DNA of 64,000 nt, taken from contig NZ_CP109007.1 of assembly GCF_036226665.1 (NCBI RefSeq), positions 1,550,001 to 1,614,000 of the forward strand, given 5' to 3'. The notes under the pieces were generated by a model that saw nothing but the letters and a program-made list of their open reading frames with translations, had not been told where the DNA came from and did no database searches. Source of the DNA: Streptomyces sp. NBC_00691. Lineage in GTDB: Bacteria; Actinomycetota; Actinomycetes; Streptomycetales; Streptomycetaceae. The first letter of the stretch is position 1. Each line of letters opens with the position of its first letter. The translations under genes were made by a program, and so were the position numbers. Positions 8,408 through 18,300 of the stretch are shown here, piece by piece.

Positions 8408-8863
8408 CTACGCGGGCGAACCCGAGGAGAAGCGGCGCAGGAGCGGCGACAGCACCAGGACGGACTTGGTGCGCTCCACGAAGGGCTCGCCCGCGATCCG
8501 CTCCAGGACCCGCTCGAAGTGGCGCATGTCCGAGGCGAAGACCTGGACGACGGCGTCCGCGTCACCGGTGACGGTCGACGCGGACACCACCTCGGGATAC
8601 CGCTCGAGACCGCGCCGGATGTCGTCCGGCGAGGTGTTGTGGCGACAGTAGATCTCGACGAAACCCTCGGTCTCCCAGCCGAGCGCCGCCGGGTCCACCC
8701 GTACGGTGAATCCGGTGATGGCGCCCTCGGCCCTGAGCCGGTCCACGCGCCGCTTCACGGCGGGGGCGGAGAGCCCGACGAGCGAGCCGATGTCGGCGTA
8801 GCTGCGGCGGGCGTCTTCCGCGAGGGCGTGGACGATGCGTTCGTCGAGGTCGTTGAGTCGCAC
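8408..8863 (-). CDS. Lrp/AsnC family regulator
   Basis: A 151-residue feast/famine regulator: an N-terminal winged helix (LDERIVHALAEDARRSYADI, recognition helix SAPAVKRRVDRL) and a C-terminal RAM/ACT-like effector domain ending in a conserved FVERTKSVLVLSPL. Such proteins form octamers or hexadecamers that sense amino acids. The GTG start is 10 bp downstream of the APC permease stop, so the two are probably co-transcribed, and the regulator likely controls its own operon. Triple TTGCG boxes upstream of the APC gene and of the hydrolase/oxidase operon are candidate targets. Confidence 0.92.
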   Translation of the reverse strand: MRLNDLDERIVHALAEDARRSYADIGSLVGLSAPAVKRRVDRLRAEGAITGFTVRVDPAALGWETEGFVEIYCRHNTSPDDIRRGLERYPEVVSASTVTGDADAVVQVFASDMRHFERVLERIAGEPFVERTKSVLVLSPLLRRFSSGSPA

Positions 8864-8873
8864 TACGGGTGGA

Positions 8874-10361
8874 TCACTTCTCTGCTGAGGTCTCTGCCAC
8901 GGCCGGCGCGGAGGCCAGCCGGGAGCGGCGCATGCCGTACAGGAAGTAGAACACGAGGCCCGCGGCCATCCAGCAACCGAAGACCACCCAGGTGACCGAG
9001 TCGAGGCTGAACATGTTGTAGACGCAGAACAGGAAGCCCAGGATCGGGAAGGTCCAGCCGAGCGGAACGCGGAAGGTGCGGTCCATGGCCGGGCGGGTGC
9101 GGCGGAGCACGATCACCGCGATGTTGACCAGGGCGAAGGCGAACAGGGTGCCGATGCTGGTGGCGTCGACGAGCTTGCCCAGCGGGATGACCGAGGCGAG
9201 GGCGCCGCAGAACAGCGACACGAGGACGGTGTTCACCCGCGGGGTGCCGGTCTTGGCGTTGACCTTGCCGAAGACCTTGGGGACGAGGCCGTCGCGGGAC
9301 ATCGCGAAGAGCACGCGGGTCTGGCCGTAGAGCACGGTGAGCACGACGCTGGCGATGGAGATGACGGCGCCGGCGGCGAGCAGGGTGCCCCAGAACTTCT
9401 GGCCGCTGACGTCGTTCATGATCGCGGCGAGCGTGGCCTCGGAGCCGTCGAAGTCCTTCCAGTTCCACGCGCCGACGGCGACGGCCGCGACCAGGACGTA
9501 GAGGACCGTGACGATGAGCAGCGAGAGCATGATCGCGCGGGGCAGGTCGCGCTTCGGGTCCTTCGCCTCCTCACCGGCGGTGGAGGCGGCGTCGAAGCCG
9601 ATGTACGAGAAGAAGAGGCTCGCTCCGGCGGCGCTCACGCCGGTCATGCCGAGCGGCATGAAGTCGGCGTAGTTGCCGGACTTGAAGCCCATGAAGCCGA
9701 TGGCGCAGAAGAGCACCAGCGCGGCGATCTTCACGAAGACCATGATCGTGTTGACCACGGCGGACTCGCGGGCGCCGCCGAGCAGGAACACCATGGCGAG
9801 CAGCACCACGACGAGGCCGGGCAGATTGATCACGCCGCCCTCGCCCGGGGCGGAGGAGAGCACGTCGGGGATGGTGACCCCGATGGTGCCGTCGAGCAGC
9901 TCGTTGAGGTACTCGCCCCAGCCGACGGCCACGGCGGCGACCGAAACGCCGTACTCCAGGACCAGGCACCAGCCGCAGACCCAGGCGACGAGTTCGCCCA
10001 TCGTTGCGTACGCGTACGAGTAGGAGGAGCCCGCGACCGGTATGGAGCCGGCCAGCTCGGCGTACGAGAGAGCGGAGAAGAGAGCCGTGAGACCGGCGAT
10101 GACGAAGGCGAGGGTGACCGCGGGGCCGGCCTTCGGGACGGCGTCGCCGAGGACGACGAAGATGCCGGTGCCGAGCGTGGCACCGATGCTGATCATGGTC
10201 AGCTGCCACATGGAGAGCGAGCGGCGGAGACTGCCACCCTCGCCCTGTCCACCCTCTGCGACCAGCTGTTCCACCGGCTTGCGCCGGGTCAGTGCGCCGA
10301 GAGCGGAGGTCTTGCGGGGGGTCGATTCCTCGACCGGCGGGGCTGCGCCATGGTCCAGCAC
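8874..10361 (-). CDS. APC-superfamily amino acid permease (CAT-like)
   Basis: A 495-residue permease with about 12-14 membrane segments. The substrate-binding glycine motif of APC transporters (GATLGTGIF) is at residues 60-68, followed by AGLTALFSALSYAELAG; FSYIGFDAASTAGEEAKDP is typical of the cationic amino acid transporter branch. It takes up an amino acid or polyamine by proton coupling. The GTG start at 10361 is supported by AAGGAG about 10 nt upstream. It forms an operon with the downstream Lrp regulator and faces a long divergent promoter region (10362-10704). Confidence 0.92.
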   Translation of the reverse strand: MLDHGAAPPVEESTPRKTSALGALTRRKPVEQLVAEGGQGEGGSLRRSLSMWQLTMISIGATLGTGIFVVLGDAVPKAGPAVTLAFVIAGLTALFSALSYAELAGSIPVAGSSYSYAYATMGELVAWVCGWCLVLEYGVSVAAVAVGWGEYLNELLDGTIGVTIPDVLSSAPGEGGVINLPGLVVVLLAMVFLLGGARESAVVNTIMVFVKIAALVLFCAIGFMGFKSGNYADFMPLGMTGVSAAGASLFFSYIGFDAASTAGEEAKDPKRDLPRAIMLSLLIVTVLYVLVAAVAVGAWNWKDFDGSEATLAAIMNDVSGQKFWGTLLAAGAVISIASVVLTVLYGQTRVLFAMSRDGLVPKVFGKVNAKTGTPRVNTVLVSLFCGALASVIPLGKLVDATSIGTLFAFALVNIAVIVLRRTRPAMDRTFRVPLGWTFPILGFLFCVYNMFSLDSVTWVVFGCWMAAGLVFYFLYGMRRSRLASAPAVAETSAEK

Positions 10362-10532
10362 TGCGGAGGCTCCTTATCGCTGCCTGTCGTCGTGACGGGG
10401 GACCGCAGCGGTACGCGGGCATGCCGAAAGAGGCCCACGGGGGAGGGGAACCGCCGAGCAGGCGGTCCGCGCCACTCCTGGTACGAGGCATGAGCCTAAG
10501 GGGCGGAGGTTCGCACTCGTAATGCAGGGTTG

Positions 10533-10589
10533 TTGCGCACTGTCGAATGATCATTGCGCGCTCGGGTCGCAGACGGGGAAACATTGCGC
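10533..10589. promoter_or_regulatory. Triple TTGCGC box, candidate Lrp operator (copy B)
   Basis: The 343-bp gene-free gap 10362-10704 separates the divergent APC and SGNH genes. It holds three TTGCGC boxes at 10533, 10554 and 10584 (spacing 21 and 30 bp) and a perfect palindrome AATGATCATT (10546-10555) touching the middle box. The layout parallels the boxes at 7574-7632. Nothing else in the gap looks coding, and no clear -10/-35 pair was recognised. Confidence 0.5.
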
Positions 10590-10704
10590 TCCCCCGCATG
10601 AATCCACACATTGGGGGTGTGAACCGGCCTGGTGCGAGCATTGACTCCTCATGCCCCATGACCCACGCTGCGAGGCCGTGACGACCCCCCGATCGGAGGC
10701 ACAG

Positions 10705-11715
10705 GTGGGCTGGCTCGACCCGGCGCCGTTCCTGCGCGGTACGGCCTGGCTGGACGGGAACCGGCCGGTCCGCGCCGATCCCGACGACCTGGAACGGCTG
10801 CCGTGGGACATCGCCGAGCGGGCCGCGCTGCCCATCGGCGTGCGGATCGAGTTCACGGCCGCCCCCGGCACGCGCGCGGTGCTGCTGCGCTACCGGGCGG
10901 CCGTCCCGGAGCCCGGCGACCCGCTCGCCGGACTCCGCCACTCCTTCGCCCTCTGGAGCGGTACACGGCTCGTCGGCGAGGCCTGCGCCGCCCCGGCCCC
11001 CGAGGCCACCGTCACGCTCCCGCTTCCCCCGGGCGGCGGTGTCTTCACCGTCCACCTCCCGGAAGGCCAGGCGCCGGTGCCACTGGCCCTGCGGGCCCTC
11101 GGCGGGGCCCTGTCCCCCGCCCCCGCACAACCCCGCTGGCTGGTCCACGGCGACTCGATCACCGAGGGCTGGTGGTCGACCCGCCCGGCCCTCTCCTGGC
11201 CCGCCACGGCGGGCCGGATCCTCGGCCTCGACGCGGTGAACCTCGGGTACGCGGGCGGGGCACGCGGCGAACTCCCGCTCGCCGAACACCTGGCGCGGCT
11301 CCCCGGCGACGTGATCACCCTCGCCTTCGGCACCAACTGCTGGTCGAAGGCGCCCGCGACGGCCGACTGGCTCTACGCCACCGTCCGGGCCTTCGTGGGC
11401 CTGGTCCGCCGGGGCCACCCGGACACGCCGCTGCTGATCGTCTCGCCCGTGCTCCGCCCCGCGGCCGAGCACACCCGCAACGCCCTCGGAGCGACCCTCA
11501 CAGAGCTGCGCAGGGCCATGGAGCGGGCCGGGCGGGATCTGGCGGCCGAGGGCGACAGACGGCTCCTGGTCCTCCCGGGACGGCCACTGCTGGGCCCGGA
11601 GCACCTGGCCGACGGACTGCACCCGGACGACCGGGGCCACGCCAGGATCGCGGCGGCGGTCGCGGAGACCCTCGGCGGGGTCCTGGAGCCCCCGCTCAGG
11701 CGTCCGGCGCCGTGA
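10705..11715 (+). CDS. SGNH/GDSL hydrolase family protein
   Basis: A 336-residue protein with an N-terminal beta-sandwich-like half (residues 1-140) and a C-terminal SGNH hydrolase: block I GDSIT with catalytic Ser151, block III GTNC (Asn211), and block V DGLHPDD with Asp303 and His306. The family covers esterases, lipases and carbohydrate acetylesterases. No signal peptide is visible, so an intracellular esterase is likely. The GTG at 10705 is preferred because GGAGG sits 5 nt upstream; an in-frame ATG at 10651 has no ribosome-binding site. The 3' end overlaps the convergent GNAT gene by 20 bp. Confidence 0.86.
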   Translation: MGWLDPAPFLRGTAWLDGNRPVRADPDDLERLPWDIAERAALPIGVRIEFTAAPGTRAVLLRYRAAVPEPGDPLAGLRHSFALWSGTRLVGEACAAPAPEATVTLPLPPGGGVFTVHLPEGQAPVPLALRALGGALSPAPAQPRWLVHGDSITEGWWSTRPALSWPATAGRILGLDAVNLGYAGGARGELPLAEHLARLPGDVITLAFGTNCWSKAPATADWLYATVRAFVGLVRRGHPDTPLLIVSPVLRPAAEHTRNALGATLTELRRAMERAGRDLAAEGDRRLLVLPGRPLLGPEHLADGLHPDDRGHARIAAAVAETLGGVLEPPLRRPAP

Positions 11716-12220
11716 GGTCCCTCACCAGGAAGGTGCACGGGTCGGCCTCGTCGTGCGGGTGTCCGTCCGCGTCCGTCCAGCTCCAGCGGTCCGTGTAGGC
11801 CACGACGGGCGTGTAGCCGAGGCGCGCGTACAGCGCCGCCGCCCGAGGGTTGCCGTGCCCCACACCGAGCCCCAGGAGGCTCAGGCCGCGCTCCCGCGCC
11901 AGCTCCTCGGCCGCGTGGATGAGCGCCGTGCCGATGCCCTGTCCGCGGAGGTCCGCCCGTACGTCCAGTCCGTTGAACTCCGGGCACTCCCCCGCCACGG
12001 CCCGCACCTCGGGGGCGGCGCAGCCGTCCCAGCGGACCTGTCCGTGGCCGACGGGCAGCCCGTCCCGCCAGGCGAGGAGGTACGTGCCCGCCCCGGCCTG
12101 CTGGCGCGCGAACCGGTCAGCGTGGCGCGCCGGCGCCCCGGGCGCGGGAAGGTGCCGGTCGAGCAGGGACAGGTCGGCGGCGCGGCAGGGCCGGATCTCC
12201 GTGGGGTCCGCAGGGTCCAT
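11696..12220 (-). CDS. GNAT N-acetyltransferase
   Basis: A 174-residue acetyltransferase of the GNAT fold. The acetyl-CoA pyrophosphate loop RGQGIG is at residues 92-97 (motif A), followed by ALIHAAEELARERG, and NPRAAALYARLGY forms motif B. The acceptor is unknown. The ATG at 12220 lacks a strong ribosome-binding site; there is open frame upstream, but it runs into guaB1 antisense. Its 3' end overlaps the SGNH gene tail to tail. A strong terminator separates it from guaB1. Confidence 0.85.
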   Translation of the reverse strand: MDPADPTEIRPCRAADLSLLDRHLPAPGAPARHADRFARQQAGAGTYLLAWRDGLPVGHGQVRWDGCAAPEVRAVAGECPEFNGLDVRADLRGQGIGTALIHAAEELARERGLSLLGLGVGHGNPRAAALYARLGYTPVVAYTDRWSWTDADGHPHDEADPCTFLVRDLTAPDA

Positions 12221-12242
12221 GCGGCGACCGTACGGGACGACG

Positions 12243-12276
12243 GCGGGCCCCCGGGAAGGATTTCCCGGGGGCCCGC
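12243..12276 (-). terminator. Terminator of guaB1
   Basis: A perfect 15-bp stem (arms 12243-12257 and 12262-12276) with loop GGAT lies 21 bp after the guaB1 stop. It is GC-rich without a U-tract. Confidence 0.85.
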
Positions 12277-12297
12277 TCATGTCACGACGTGACGGGA

Positions 12298-13845
<1,548 letters not shown>

Positions 13846-14178
13846 TCATCCGAGGCTCCCGGCAGGGGCTTCGTCGGATCCTCCGAAAGCCGCCCCCAGG
13901 GCGACGAGAACCGTGAGGCGGCCGGGGCGCTGGTCCACGGCTGTGGCGAAGACGTCCTGGGCGGTCCGCCACTCGCGCGGGCGCGTCCCGGCGTACTCCC
14001 GCCAGCCGGTGACGACGAGGGTGACCGGCTCGGGCAGATCGGTGAGGCAGTCGGCGAGGGCGTCCCAGTTGCGGCCGAACCAGTCGGGCAGGGCGAGGAC
14101 GGCGGCGCACCGGTCCATGAGTCCGGCCTTGTCCGTGACGCCCGTCAGATCGAGCACGACGGGATCGTCAATCCTCAT
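13846..14178 (-). CDS. Barstar family RNase inhibitor
   Basis: A 110-residue protein with the barstar fold signature: VLDLTGVTDKAGLMDRCAA, then the conserved DWFGRNWDALADCLTDLP (about residues 32-49), whose acidic helix occupies the active site of barnase-type RNases. The ATG overlaps the 3' end of the RNase gene by 11 bp, so the inhibitor is translationally coupled to its likely target. This is the toxin-then-inhibitor order of a secreted RNase with cytoplasmic immunity. Confidence 0.9.
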   Translation of the reverse strand: MRIDDPVVLDLTGVTDKAGLMDRCAAVLALPDWFGRNWDALADCLTDLPEPVTLVVTGWREYAGTRPREWRTAQDVFATAVDQRPGRLTVLVALGAAFGGSDEAPAGSLG

Positions 14179-14647
14179 CCGTGATCACCTCCCGGAAGCT
14201 CTCGTAGTGGTCGTCGGTCCAGTAGATCTCGCCGCCCCGCCCGGTGACGATCCGGCGCGCCCCGCGGTCGCGTTCGCCGGGGGTCCGCACGGTGTACTCG
14301 CGGTAGTAGCCGCGCTGCTCGCGGGGCAGGAGCCGCTCGAAGTTGCCGAAGACGGCGCCGTCCTTGGCGTACGGGTAGGGGCCGCCGCGCGCGATGAGGC
14401 CGAGGGTCTTCCGCGCCTCGGGCGGCAGGTCGGCGGCCCGCACGGTGGGCAGTCCGGAGGTGCCGGTGGGCGCGGAGGCCCCGGCCGTGGCGCCGGCGGT
14501 GGTGCGGGCGGGTGCGACCGGTCCGGCACCGCCGCCCGACGAGGAGCACCCGGCCAGGAAGACGCAGAGGACGAGCGCGAGGAGCACGCGCGAGGGCCGG
14601 AGCGGGGCGAGCACGCGCGAGGGCCGGAGCAGCATGTCCCGCAACAT
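14168..14647 (-). CDS. Secreted/lipoprotein ribonuclease, barnase/RNase Sa type
   Basis: A 159-residue protein with an N-terminal signal ending in lipobox LAGC (Cys34), a Ser/Thr/Ala/Pro linker (35-65) and a C-terminal microbial RNase domain. Catalytic residues of the RNase Sa family are present: Glu117 in YYREYTV, Arg131/Arg132 in GARRIVTG and His147 in TDDHYESF. DGAVFGNFERLLP is the typical guanine-site segment. It should cleave RNA after guanine, outside the membrane or tethered to it. The signal n-region holds an exact 9-residue duplication (LRPSRVLAP/LRPSRVL). The adjacent barstar gene supports the assignment. An alternative in-frame start at 14635 would still keep the duplication. Confidence 0.9.
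   Translation of the reverse strand: MLRDMLLRPSRVLAPLRPSRVLLALVLCVFLAGCSSSGGGAGPVAPARTTAGATAGASAPTGTSGLPTVRAADLPPEARKTLGLIARGGPYPYAKDGAVFGNFERLLPREQRGYYREYTVRTPGERDRGARRIVTGRGGEIYWTDDHYESFREVITDED
14582..14630 (-). repeat. 27-bp tandem duplication in the RNase signal sequence
   Basis: Two identical 22-bp stretches (14582-14603 and 14609-14630) lie 27 bp apart in frame, doubling LRPSRVL in the signal peptide n-region. Reading frame is preserved, which implies a recent slippage or duplication event. Confidence 0.85.
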
Positions 14648-14700
14648 ACCGTTACGGGATGGCTCAGGCCCTCGATCGACTCGGTCCGCGGCGTCCTCGC

Positions 14701-15726
14701 TCAGACGCCGTCCGGGTCCGTCCGGTCGAGCGCCGGGTGGGTACCCGGGCTGGACTCGGTGAGCAGGTAGTCCGCCGCGGCGCGGTCGGTGACCAGGCTG
14801 GTGACGAGGCCCGAGCGGAGCACCGCGCCGATCGCCGCCGCCTTGCGCTGGCCGCCCGCGATGGCGACGACCTCGGGGATCCGGCGCAGCCGGTCCGCCT
14901 CGACGGTGATGCAGCGCTCGCCCAGGTCACGGCCGACCCGGCGGCCCTCGGCGTCGAAGAGGTGCGCGGACATCTCGGCGGCGACGCCGAGCGAGGCGTA
15001 GTGGGCGCGCTCCTCGTCCGAGAGCATGTCGTGGACGGTGGAGATGCCCGGCTCCCAGGAGCCGATGGAGACGCAGGCGACGGTCACCTTGTCGAAGTAC
15101 TCGAAGGCCCGCGCGATACCGGTCTGGCCGCGCAGCGCGGCCGCGGTCGCCGGGTCCGGCAGCAGCATGGGCGCGTAGATCGGGTGCGCCTCGCCGCCGG
15201 AGACCTGCGCGGCACGGCGGACGGCCTCGACGGAGCCGCGCTCGGCGGTCCCGGCGTCGTACACACCGGTGAGCTGGACGACGGTGCACGGGGGCAGCCG
15301 GTCGAGCGCCGCCGCCATGTGGATGGTGGAGCGCCCCCAGGCGAGGCCCAGGACGTCGCCCTCGGTGACCAGCTCGCCGAGCAGGTCGGCCGCGACCTCG
15401 CCGAGGTTCTCGGGGTCGGGCGACTCGTCCTCGCCCTCCGCCGGGGACTCGACGACGACGGCGTGGCGGAGCCCGTAGCGGGCGCGGAGCGCGTCGGAGC
15501 GCTCGGCGTCCAGCTCGGCCGGTACGCGGATCTCGATGCGTACGAGATCGCGCTCCAGGGCGGTCTCCAGGACCCGGGCCACCTTGAAGCGGCTCACGCC
15601 GAACTCCTCGGCGATCTGGATCTTCGACTTGCCCTCGAGGTAGAAGCGGCGGGCCATGGCCGCCGCCTGCACCAGCTCCGCGGGGCCCATCCGCAGGGCT
15701 GACCGTCCCGCCGACATACCCGCCAC
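14701..15726 (-). CDS. SorC/DeoR-type sugar-binding transcriptional regulator
   Basis: A 341-residue regulator: N-terminal HTH (EGKSKIQIAEEFGVSRFKVA, about residues 31-50) and a C-terminal SorC effector domain of the phosphosugar-isomerase fold (GLAWGRSTIHMAAAL, QLTGVYDAG, GSWEPGISTVHDMLS, VVAIAGGQRKAAAIGAVL). The family binds phosphorylated sugars. No sugar operon is adjacent, but rpe lies directly upstream on the same strand, suggesting a pentose-phosphate effector. The GTG at 15726 follows GAGGAG; an in-frame ATG at 15717 is the alternative. Tandem 14-bp repeats at 15741-15810 cover its promoter and are a likely operator. Confidence 0.92.
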   Translation of the reverse strand: MAGMSAGRSALRMGPAELVQAAAMARRFYLEGKSKIQIAEEFGVSRFKVARVLETALERDLVRIEIRVPAELDAERSDALRARYGLRHAVVVESPAEGEDESPDPENLGEVAADLLGELVTEGDVLGLAWGRSTIHMAAALDRLPPCTVVQLTGVYDAGTAERGSVEAVRRAAQVSGGEAHPIYAPMLLPDPATAAALRGQTGIARAFEYFDKVTVACVSIGSWEPGISTVHDMLSDEERAHYASLGVAAEMSAHLFDAEGRRVGRDLGERCITVEADRLRRIPEVVAIAGGQRKAAAIGAVLRSGLVTSLVTDRAAADYLLTESSPGTHPALDRTDPDGV

Positions 15727-15740
15727 CGCGATCTCCTCAC

Positions 15741-15810
15741 CTGTTCACATACCGCTGTTCACGTACCGACGTCGATCTACCGCTGTTCGCGTACCGCTGT
15801 CGTTCACACT
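15741..15810. repeat. 14-bp tandem repeats upstream of the SorC gene
   Basis: Four units in exact 14-bp register (15741, 15755, 15769, 15783), consensus CTGTTCACGTACCG, plus a partial fifth from 15797. Three full units match closely and the third is diverged. They start 15 bp before the GTG of the SorC gene and end about 90 bp after the rpe stop, an autoregulatory position. Confidence 0.8.
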
Positions 15811-15897
15811 CTGGACTCGCCGTCCATCCTGTCAGATACGGCGGGCCTTGATCAGTCCTGTCGGCGGCCCGACGGACCGCGTTCATCAGCCGGAGGC

Positions 15898-16581
15898 TCA
15901 GTGGCCACACGCCCACGGGGCGACGGCCGTCACGGCCTCCGCGCGGGTCCGCAGCGAGGCGACGGCGGCGGCCGGGTCGGCCGCGCCGTAGACCGCGGAA
16001 CCCGCCACGAAGACATCGGCGCCGGCCTCCGCGCACCGCTCGATCGTGGATTCGGAGACCCCGCCGTCGACCTGCAGCCAGAGCTCCAGACCGTGCTTGG
16101 AGATCAGCTCACGGGTGCGCCGGATCTTGGGCAGCATGATGTCGAGGAAGGCCTGGCCACCGAAGCCGGGCTCGACGGTCATGATCAGCAGCATGTCGAG
16201 CTCGGGGAGCAGGTCCTCGTACGGCTCGATGGGCGTGGCCGGCTTGAGCGCCATCGAGGCGCGCGCACCCTTGGCCCGGATCTCGCGCGCGAGCCGGACC
16301 GGCGCGGCGGCCGCCTCGACGTGGAAGGTGACCGAACCGGCACCCGCCTCGACGTACTGGGGCGCCCAGCGGTCGGGGTCCTCGATCATCAGATGGCAGT
16401 CGAGGGGGGTCTCGGTCGCGCGGGCGAGCGACTCCACGATCGGCACACCCAGGGTCAGGTTGGGCACGAAGTGGTTGTCCATCACGTCGACGTGGAGCCA
16501 GTCGGCCCCGTCGACGGCCTTCGCCTCATCGGCGAGCCGGGCGAAGTCCGCGGACAGAATGCTGGGGTTGATCTGCGCCAT
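15898..16581 (-). CDS. rpe: Ribulose-phosphate 3-epimerase
   Basis: A 227-residue TIM-barrel enzyme interconverting ribulose-5-phosphate and xylulose-5-phosphate. Metal and acid/base residues are all present: His30 and Asp32 in [13 protein letters not shown], His63 in LDCHLMI and Asp172 in [19 protein letters not shown] is the phosphate loop. The ATG has GGGAGG at good spacing. rsmB and fmt lie upstream on the same strand, an order shared with mycobacteria, but a 150-bp gap suggests its own promoter. Confidence 0.97.
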   Translation of the reverse strand: MAQINPSILSADFARLADEAKAVDGADWLHVDVMDNHFVPNLTLGVPIVESLARATETPLDCHLMIEDPDRWAPQYVEAGAGSVTFHVEAAAAPVRLAREIRAKGARASMALKPATPIEPYEDLLPELDMLLIMTVEPGFGGQAFLDIMLPKIRRTRELISKHGLELWLQVDGGVSESTIERCAEAGADVFVAGSAVYGAADPAAAVASLRTRAEAVTAVAPWACGH

Positions 16582-16731
16582 GAGCCAAGCCTCCCACGTT
16601 CTTGGGTACTTCTTTGCCGCCGAGCGGTTTCGGATGCGGTCCAGACCATTTTCGGTGCGAAGCGACGAGTCGGGACCGGCGCAGACCGGGAGATTACGGT
16701 CAGGTGATCGAAGGGTCGGCGGGCCGCGAGG

Positions 16732-18144
16732 TCACGCCGTGCGACGGATGAGCGCCAGATACATGGCGTCCGTCCCGTGCAGATGCGGCCAGAGCTGGAG
16801 ATCCGGGCCGTCACCGAGCGCCGGTACGCCCGGCAGCAGCGGGCGGGCGTCGATCAGCTCGCCGCCGCCGACCTTCTTCAGGACGTCGTCGACGACCACC
16901 CGGGTCTCGGCGAGGTGCGGGGAGCAGGTCGCGTACCCCACGACGCCGCCCACGCGGACCGCGGCGAGCGCCTCGGTGAGCAGGGCGCGCTGGAGCGGCG
17001 CGAAGCCGTCCAGGTCCTCGGGGCGACGGCGCCAGCGGGCCTCGGGCCGCCGGCGCAGGGCGCCGAGGCCCGAGCAGGGCACGTCCATGAGGACCCGGTC
17101 GAAGGAACCGGGGCGCCACGGCGGACGGGTGCCGTCGGCGGCGATGACCTGGTAGGGGCCGGGATTGCCGGCGAGGGCTCGCTCGACGAGGCGCGCGCGG
17201 TGCGGCTGCTTCTCGGAGGCGAGCAGGGCGGCGCCCCGCTCGGAGGCGAGGGCCGCCAGGAGCGCGGCCTTGCCTCCCGGGCCCGCGCAGCCGTCGAGCC
17301 AGCGCGCGTCGGAGCCCTCGACGGGGGCGTTGGCCAGGGCGATCGCGACGAGCTGGCTGCCTTCGTCCTGGACGCCGGCCCGGCCGTCCTTGACCGCCTC
17401 GATGGCGCCGGGCTCGCCGCCCTCGGCCATCCGCACGGCGAACGGCGACCAGCGGCCCGGCAGGGTCTCGGTGGCCTCGGCGAGCTCCTCGGTGGTGGAG
17501 CGGCCGGGACGGGCGACGAGGGTGACCTCAGGGCGCTCGTTGTCGGCCTCCAGGAGGTCCTCGATCCCCGCGCGGCCGCCGCCGAGGGAGTCCCAGAGCG
17601 CCGAGACGACCCAGCGGGGGTGCGAGTGGACGACGGCCAGATGGTCCTCCGGGTCCGCGTCGTACGGCGGGGCCACCTGCGCGACCCAGGCGTCGAGGTC
17701 CTGCTGCGAGATCTTCCGCAGCACGGCGTTCACGAACTTGGCCCGACCGTCGCCGAGCACGACCCGCGCCAGCTCGACGCTGGCGGAGACGGCGGCGTGG
17801 GTGGGGATCCGGGTGCCGAGGAGCTGGTGGGCGCCGAGCGCGAGCACGTCGAGCACGGGCGGGTCGACCTCGCGCAGCGGCCGGTCGATGCAGGCCGCGA
17901 TGATCGCGTCGTACGTGCCCTGGCGGCGCAGCGTCCCGTAGACCAGCTCGGTCGCGAGCGCCGCGTCCCGGCCGTCGAAGTTCCCGCCCTCGCGGGCCTT
18001 CTTGAGGAGCGGCGGCAGCACCAGGTTCGCGTAGGCGTCCCGCTCGTCCACCGCCCTCAGCGCCTCGAAGGCAAGCATCCGGACGGGGTCCTTCTGGGGC
18101 CGCCGGTAGGGCTTGTGGGGACGGCGACGTGCCTGCTCGCTCAA
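16732..18144 (-). CDS. rsmB: 16S rRNA m5C967 methyltransferase RsmB (Fmu)
   Basis: A 470-residue protein: N-terminal NusB-like RNA-binding domain (about 15-155) and C-terminal SAM-dependent methyltransferase. The SAM motif is DGCAGPGGKAALLAAL; motif IV is DVPCSG with Cys357, motif VI ATCSPH with Cys407, the two cysteines used in m5C catalysis and product release. A TTG start at 18144 is chosen because GGAG precedes it closely and homologues begin with a basic SEQARRRP-like segment; the frame is open further upstream to 18273, but that part is low-complexity. It follows fmt on the same strand after 156 bp. Confidence 0.94.
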   Translation of the reverse strand: MSEQARRRPHKPYRRPQKDPVRMLAFEALRAVDERDAYANLVLPPLLKKAREGGNFDGRDAALATELVYGTLRRQGTYDAIIAACIDRPLREVDPPVLDVLALGAHQLLGTRIPTHAAVSASVELARVVLGDGRAKFVNAVLRKISQQDLDAWVAQVAPPYDADPEDHLAVVHSHPRWVVSALWDSLGGGRAGIEDLLEADNERPEVTLVARPGRSTTEELAEATETLPGRWSPFAVRMAEGGEPGAIEAVKDGRAGVQDEGSQLVAIALANAPVEGSDARWLDGCAGPGGKAALLAALASERGAALLASEKQPHRARLVERALAGNPGPYQVIAADGTRPPWRPGSFDRVLMDVPCSGLGALRRRPEARWRRRPEDLDGFAPLQRALLTEALAAVRVGGVVGYATCSPHLAETRVVVDDVLKKVGGGELIDARPLLPGVPALGDGPDLQLWPHLHGTDAMYLALIRRTA

Positions 18145-18300
18145 AGGTGCTCCGCGTGACGAAATGACGAGGTCGAACCCCCCAAGCCTACGTCCGCCGC
18201 GCCCCCGCCCGCTCCAGGGCCCGGGGGACCGCGCCGCCCGCCGGCGCCGGGGCGCGCGGGGCCCCGTCGGCACGCGCCCCGTGGCGGGTGCCGTCGGGGC

